Source: Chryseobacterium gilvum (GTDB taxonomy: Bacteria > Bacteroidota > Bacteroidia > Flavobacteriales > Weeksellaceae). Taken from it: a stretch of DNA of 64,000 bases. Shown here in pieces: positions 60,446 to 64,000 of the stretch. The translations under genes and the position numbers were made by a program. The stretch's first letter is position 1. Each line of letters opens with the position of its first letter. Below the pieces are notes generated by a model. That model was not told the DNA's origin, made no database searches, and saw only the letters and a program-made list of their open reading frames with translations. The stretch is from the NCBI RefSeq assembly GCF_025628965.1, contig NZ_JAOTEN010000002.1, forward strand, positions 620,001-684,000, written 5' to 3'.

Positions 60446-61933
60446 TTACTTTGAATGATTCATCATATTTGCATCTATATTAACGCTTAAAGCAGAAGCT
60501 ACTTTCATCCCCAGTTCAATATTTGCGCGGAAGAAATGACAGAGCTGTCTATTTATGATTTCATCCCTTTTTGGGCCGTCAATTCCTTTCATGCTTTCAA
60601 TAATATTATGAATGAGGTGATCTCTGTCTTCCTGATTCATCGCCTTGGTATATAACAAACCGGGCTGTGTATAATGATCGTCATCATTTTCATTTCTGTT
60701 GAAATTGGCAACGTATGTACTGTCTAATTCGTATTCGAAATTTTTATAGGCAGGATCCGGCTGAACATCATCAAAGCTGTTTGGATGATAATTAGGTTTA
60801 TCTTGATATTGGCTGGAATCTGCCATAAAACCGTCTCTCTGATAATTATTTACGGCAAACGGACATCTGTTTACTTCTAAATGATGGGCATTCACGCCCA
60901 CTCTGTACCGATGTGCATCGGGATATGAAAATAATCTGCCCTGAAGCATTTTATCTGGTGAAAAGCTAATTCCGTTAATTAGGTTACTGGGTGAGAAGAT
61001 TGACTGCTCAACATGGGCAAAATAATTGATAGGAACTTCATTCAGCTCCATTTCGCCAACTTCAATCAAAGGAAAATCTCCCTGGAACCACACTTTTGTA
61101 ATATCAAAAGGATTCCATCGGAATTCTTTTGCCTGCTCTTCTGTCATAACCTGTATATAGAGGGTCCATTTCGGGAAATCTCCACTATCAATGGCATTAC
61201 AAAGATCTTCCTGAGCAAAATCAGGATTTTCTCCTGCCATTTTTACAGCCTCTTCATTGCTGAAATTTTTAATTCCCTGTTTGGTCTTAAAATGAAATTT
61301 CACCCATGTTCTCTGATTATTTTCATTAATTAGAGAATAGGTGTGAGAACCAAAACCGTGCATATGCCTGTATCCGTAAGGCGTACCTCTGTCAGACATC
61401 AGTATCAGAACCTGATGCAGCGATTCCGGATTGAGACTCCAGAAATCCCACATCATCGTAGCACTTTTCAGGTTTGTTTTAGGAACTCTTTTTTGGGTAT
61501 GGATAAAATCAGGAAACTTTTTTGCATCCTTAATAAAAAATACTGGTGTATTATTTCCTACCAAATCCCAGTTTCCGTCTTCCGTATAAAATTTTAAGGC
61601 AAAACCGCGCGGATCTCTTGCGGTATCTGCGCTGCCTTTTTCGCCACCAACAGTAGAAAAACGTGCAAACATTCTGCATGAATTTCCTACCTGTGAAAAT
61701 ATTTTTGCTTTTGTATATTTTGTGATATCATGAGTAACCGTAAATTTACCATACGCGCCACTTCCTTTGGCATGAACGATTCTTTCAGGGATTCTTTCTC
61801 TTACAAAATGAGCAAGATTTTCCTGCAAAATGAAATCCTGTAATAAGACCGGACCTCTTGCTCCGACTGTTTGAGAATCCTGATGTTCAAAATACGGAGC
61901 CCCGCTTGCTGAAGTTAATTTTTTAGAATCCAT
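60446..61933 (-). CDS. katA: Catalase (small-subunit, NADPH-type)
   Basis: 495-residue haem catalase breaking down H2O2. The active-site His is in RIVHAKGSGAYGKF (about residue 54), Asn in VGNNTPVFF and the proximal haem Tyr in RLFSYPDAHRYR (about 336). VARFSTVGGEKGSADT-like sequence and QDLCNAID fit clade 3 catalases. It is divergent from oxyR with a shared 126-bp regulatory region. Confidence 0.96.
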   Translation of the reverse strand: MDSKKLTSASGAPYFEHQDSQTVGARGPVLLQDFILQENLAHFVRERIPERIVHAKGSGAYGKFTVTHDITKYTKAKIFSQVGNSCRMFARFSTVGGEKGSADTARDPRGFALKFYTEDGNWDLVGNNTPVFFIKDAKKFPDFIHTQKRVPKTNLKSATMMWDFWSLNPESLHQVLILMSDRGTPYGYRHMHGFGSHTYSLINENNQRTWVKFHFKTKQGIKNFSNEEAVKMAGENPDFAQEDLCNAIDSGDFPKWTLYIQVMTEEQAKEFRWNPFDITKVWFQGDFPLIEVGEMELNEVPINYFAHVEQSIFSPSNLINGISFSPDKMLQGRLFSYPDAHRYRVGVNAHHLEVNRCPFAVNNYQRDGFMADSSQYQDKPNYHPNSFDDVQPDPAYKNFEYELDSTYVANFNRNENDDDHYTQPGLLYTKAMNQEDRDHLIHNIIESMKGIDGPKRDEIINRQLCHFFRANIELGMKVASALSVNIDANMMNHSK

Positions 61934-61989
61934 AGCGTATTATTGGTATTTATTTAGGTTTTATAAGCTTTTTTAGCTCTAATAATTAT

Positions 61990-62048
61990 CAAATTTAGTT
62001 GAATTTTTATCAGCTTGTGACAAAAACATCATATCTTTGTCATAGATA
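61990..62048. promoter_or_regulatory. Divergent catalase/oxyR promoter region with dyads
   Basis: The catalase -7 TAAATTTG is on the minus strand at 61990-61997 with TTG 23 bp upstream (62021-62023). The oxyR -7 TATCTTTG is at 62032-62039. Two perfect dyads overlap the oxyR element: GACAAA-N11-TTTGTC (62019-62041) and TATCT-N7-AGATA (62032-62048). The second contains the ATC-N9-GAT LysR-box pattern. Confidence 0.6.
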
Positions 62049-62059
62049 ATATTAATTAA

Positions 62060-63010
62060 ATGAACATTCAGCAATTGGAATATCTTATCGCTGTAGATAA
62101 GTACAAACATTTTGGTAAAGCAGCTCAGGCTTGTTTCATTACACAACCAACTTTAAGTGCAATGATACAAAAGTTTGAAGATGAGCTGGATGTAAAGGTT
62201 TTTGACAGAACAACCCATCCCATCCGTACTACTGATGTAGGGCTTCAGATTATTGATCAGGCTAAAGTTATTATAGAATCTGTGAACGAACTTAAAAACA
62301 AAGCAAATCTGCTTAATAATATCTTAGGAGGTACGATCAACCTGGGAATTATCCCGACGGTTTCTTCATTTATATTGCCTACAGAAATTTTTCACTTTCT
62401 GGAAGAAAATCCGAAGATTCTGATGAATGTAAAAGAAATGACCACTGATAATATTATCAAGGCACTGAAGGCAGGAGAGCTGGATGCGGGAATCATCTCT
62501 ACACCTTATGATAATGCTAATGAATTCTATCAGGATTTTCTTTTTAATGAAGAACTGATGATTTACAGTTCCGATACACAGGCAAACAAAAAAAATACCT
62601 TCATCGTTCCTGAAGAGATGAATGTAGAAAAAGTATGGCTTTTGGAAGAAGGAAACTGTCTCAGAAACCAGTTTGAAAATATTTGTCACCTGAAAGAAAA
62701 TACTTTAAAACCCAAAAATCTTGATTTCCTGGCTTCCAATATTCAGACTTTGGTTCACATGGTTGATAAAGTAGGCGGAATCAGCATTTTGCCTGAGTTG
62801 GCTTTGAATCAGCTTTCAGAACAGCAGAAAAGCAAAGTGTTCAGATTTAAAAAACCGTTTCCATACAGAGAGATCAGCATTATTTATTACAAACCGACTT
62901 TTAAGCAAAAAATTATCGATGAATTGGGTTCTTCAATCAAAACATCGCTTTCAAAAAAGCTGAACTATAACGAAAACCCAAAAGATTTCGTAAGTATTAA
63001 ACCGCAGTAA
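62060..63010 (+). CDS. oxyR: Hydrogen peroxide sensor, OxyR-type LysR regulator
   Basis: 316 residues: N-terminal winged helix-turn-helix (FGKAAQACFITQPTLSAMI) and a C-terminal effector domain. Cys200 and Cys209 in EEGNCLRNQ...ICHLK sit exactly nine residues apart, like the redox pair Cys199/Cys208 of E. coli OxyR, so a disulfide switch is likely. It is divergent from the catalase gene, the expected target, and probably represses itself through the dyads upstream. Confidence 0.94.
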   Translation: MNIQQLEYLIAVDKYKHFGKAAQACFITQPTLSAMIQKFEDELDVKVFDRTTHPIRTTDVGLQIIDQAKVIIESVNELKNKANLLNNILGGTINLGIIPTVSSFILPTEIFHFLEENPKILMNVKEMTTDNIIKALKAGELDAGIISTPYDNANEFYQDFLFNEELMIYSSDTQANKKNTFIVPEEMNVEKVWLLEEGNCLRNQFENICHLKENTLKPKNLDFLASNIQTLVHMVDKVGGISILPELALNQLSEQQKSKVFRFKKPFPYREISIIYYKPTFKQKIIDELGSSIKTSLSKKLNYNENPKDFVSIKPQ

Positions 63011-63072
63011 AAGTGTAAATAATTGATATAAATCATTTATTTAAAGAAAATTATAATTATCAACTAAAAATT

Positions 63073-63103
63073 TTGAGTATTAAAAAAATAGTACTTAAAT
63101 TTG
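63073..63103 (+). promoter_or_regulatory. Promoter of metK
   Basis: TTG (63073-63075), 20-bp spacer and TAAATTTG (63096-63103) form an ideal flavobacterial promoter. Transcription should start near 63110, leaving a 130-base leader. Confidence 0.75.
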
Positions 63104-63118
63104 CAGACGTTTGTTAAC

Positions 63119-63168
63119 GAGGAAAAATTTGACCTGATTGCTACCTCTCTAAAAAAATGCTAAAACAG
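63119..63168 (+). promoter_or_regulatory. SAM-II-type riboswitch candidate before metK
   Basis: A short stem GAGG (63119-63122) with CCTC (63144-63147) encloses ATTTGACCTGATTGC. After the stem comes AAAAAAATGCTAAAACAG. This matches the SAM-II layout P1/ATTTAAxCGxATTGC/P1'/AAAxGCTAAAA, and CTG (63134-63136) with CAG (63166-63168) can form the pseudoknot stem at the equivalent place. The downstream gene, SAM synthetase, fits. P2a pairing is not obvious, so the class call is tentative. Confidence 0.6.
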
Positions 63169-63240
63169 TATACTCTTTTAGCGTTTCCGGCAATTATTCA
63201 GACTTTCTTCTACATTTAATTTAAAAAATACAAGAATAAT

Positions 63241-64000
63241 ATGTCTTATTTATTTACGTCTGAATCAGTTTCAGAAGGGCATCCAGATAAAATTGCCGAC
63301 CAGATTTCCGATGCGCTTATCGATCACTTTTTAGCTTATGATAAAGATTCAAAAGTTGCCTGTGAAACTTTGGTGACAACAGGACAGGTCGTTTTGGCCG
63401 GAGAAGTAAAATCTGGTGCTTACCTTGATGTTCAGACAATAGCAAGAGAGGTCATCAACGGAATTGGCTATACCAAAGGTGAATATATGTTCAACGGAGA
63501 TTCTTGCGGGGTGATTTCTGCCATTCATGAACAGTCACCCGATATTAATCAAGGGGTGGACAGAGCGGTAAATGATGAATCTTTCGAAGGAAAAGCCAAT
63601 GCACAGGGAGCAGGAGATCAGGGAATGATGTTCGGATATGCAACCAACGAAACGGCAAACTATATGCCTCTGGCTTTAGATTTAGCCCATACGATCCTTA
63701 AAGAGCTTTCTGCAATCAGAAGAGAAGATTCGGAAATTACCTATCTTCGTCCTGATGCGAAAAGCCAGGTGACCATTGAATATTCTGATGATCACAAACC
63801 CATAAGAATAGATTCTATCGTCGTTTCCACACAGCACGATGATTTTGCTGCGGAAGAAGAGATGCTGAATAAAATTCGTGAAGACATTAAAAATATTCTG
63901 ATTCCTAGAGTGGTTGCTTTACAAACTGAAGAAATTAAAGCTCTTTTTAACGATCAGATCAAATATCACATCAATCCTACAGGGAAATTTGTTATCGGTG
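63241..64000 (+). CDS. metK: S-adenosylmethionine synthetase (3' partial)
   Basis: The first 253 codons of MetK, which makes SAM from methionine and ATP; the frame runs off the window. The opening MSYLFTSESVSEGHPDKIADQ has the catalytic His and the ATP/metal residues. GAGDQGMMFGYATNET is the central signature, and TGQVVLAGEV is also typical. A complete protein would be about 420 residues. The leader carries a promoter and probable SAM riboswitch. Confidence 0.96.
   Translation, partial: MSYLFTSESVSEGHPDKIADQISDALIDHFLAYDKDSKVACETLVTTGQVVLAGEVKSGAYLDVQTIAREVINGIGYTKGEYMFNGDSCGVISAIHEQSPDINQGVDRAVNDESFEGKANAQGAGDQGMMFGYATNETANYMPLALDLAHTILKELSAIRREDSEITYLRPDAKSQVTIEYSDDHKPIRIDSIVVSTQHDDFAAEEEMLNKIREDIKNILIPRVVALQTEEIKALFNDQIKYHINPTGKFVIG

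Noticed and set aside
63158-63220. A 20-codon open frame starting at ATG in the metK leader (MLKQYTLLAF...)
   Set aside because: Its start overlaps the conserved TGCTAAAA strand of the riboswitch candidate and it has no recognisable translation signal; more likely chance than a leader peptide.
1-64000. CRISPR arrays, insertion sequences, prophage, toxin-antitoxin or restriction systems
   Set aside because: No regularly spaced repeats, transposases, phage genes or defence-gene motifs seen on either strand; gaps are all below about 260 bp.

Overview
This is an AT-rich chromosomal segment of a Bacteroidota bacterium, most likely Flavobacteriia, family Weeksellaceae, close to Chryseobacterium (inferred). 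The supporting signs are a type IX secretion (T9SS) sorting tail, a fused CcoNO oxidase subunit, many SusC/TonB-type and DUF lipoproteins, and repeated flavobacterial promoters of the form TTG-N17..23-TAnnTTTG with almost no Shine-Dalgarno signals. It looks like core genome. I see no phage, insertion sequence, CRISPR array, tRNA or rRNA, and no gene-free stretch above about 260 bp.

Layout. 1-2.4 kb: end of the G-protein chaperone MeaB, a DUF4251 lipoprotein and an M48 protease lipoprotein. 2.4-4.6 kb: a beta-barrel protein and the MlaF/MlaE lipid-transport ABC pair. 4.6-9.3 kb: a WcaJ-type sugar transferase, queE, folD and pgi. 9.4-16.1 kb: a nest of overlapping hairpins, a DUF4349 lipoprotein, an acyl-CoA dehydrogenase, DoxX, an AI-2E family permease and Lon. 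16.3-22.1 kb: a PpiD-like chaperone, the MlaD partner of MlaFE, and a three-gene membrane Fe-S unit resembling a rearranged HdrDE/DsrMK complex. 22.1-28.2 kb: envelope polysaccharide genes (putative GT-C enzyme, GT4, flippase, asparagine synthase). 28.2-30.1 kb: a lipoprotein and serS.

30.2-39.8 kb is the cbb3 cytochrome oxidase locus on the minus strand: copper P-type ATPase, ccoS, fused ccoNO, ccoQ, monoheme ccoP, ccoG, fixH and a SafE-like protein. A Crp/Fnr regulator diverges from it. 39.9-48.4 kb holds panB, a pseudouridine synthase, a T9SS-exported fibronectin-type protein, a TonB-type receptor and aconitase. 48.5-57.6 kb holds a WG-repeat protein, a TPP riboswitch driving a TonB-dependent receptor (probably thiamine uptake), a CCDC81-type HU protein, a thioesterase, a 2-hydroxyacid dehydrogenase, a serine hydrolase, an Ig-like lipoprotein and a haem-binding protein. 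57.7-63.0 kb holds a Nudix hydrolase, xerD, dCMP deaminase, enoyl-CoA hydratase, and catalase divergent from oxyR. The window ends inside metK, whose leader carries what I read as a SAM-II-type riboswitch.

The observations most worth following are the metK leader with a mutually exclusive hairpin, the TPP leader, the split Hdr-like complex, the overlapping inverted repeats before pgi, and the ambiguous N-terminus of the Crp/Fnr regulator. I did not find a clearly new defence or mobile system.
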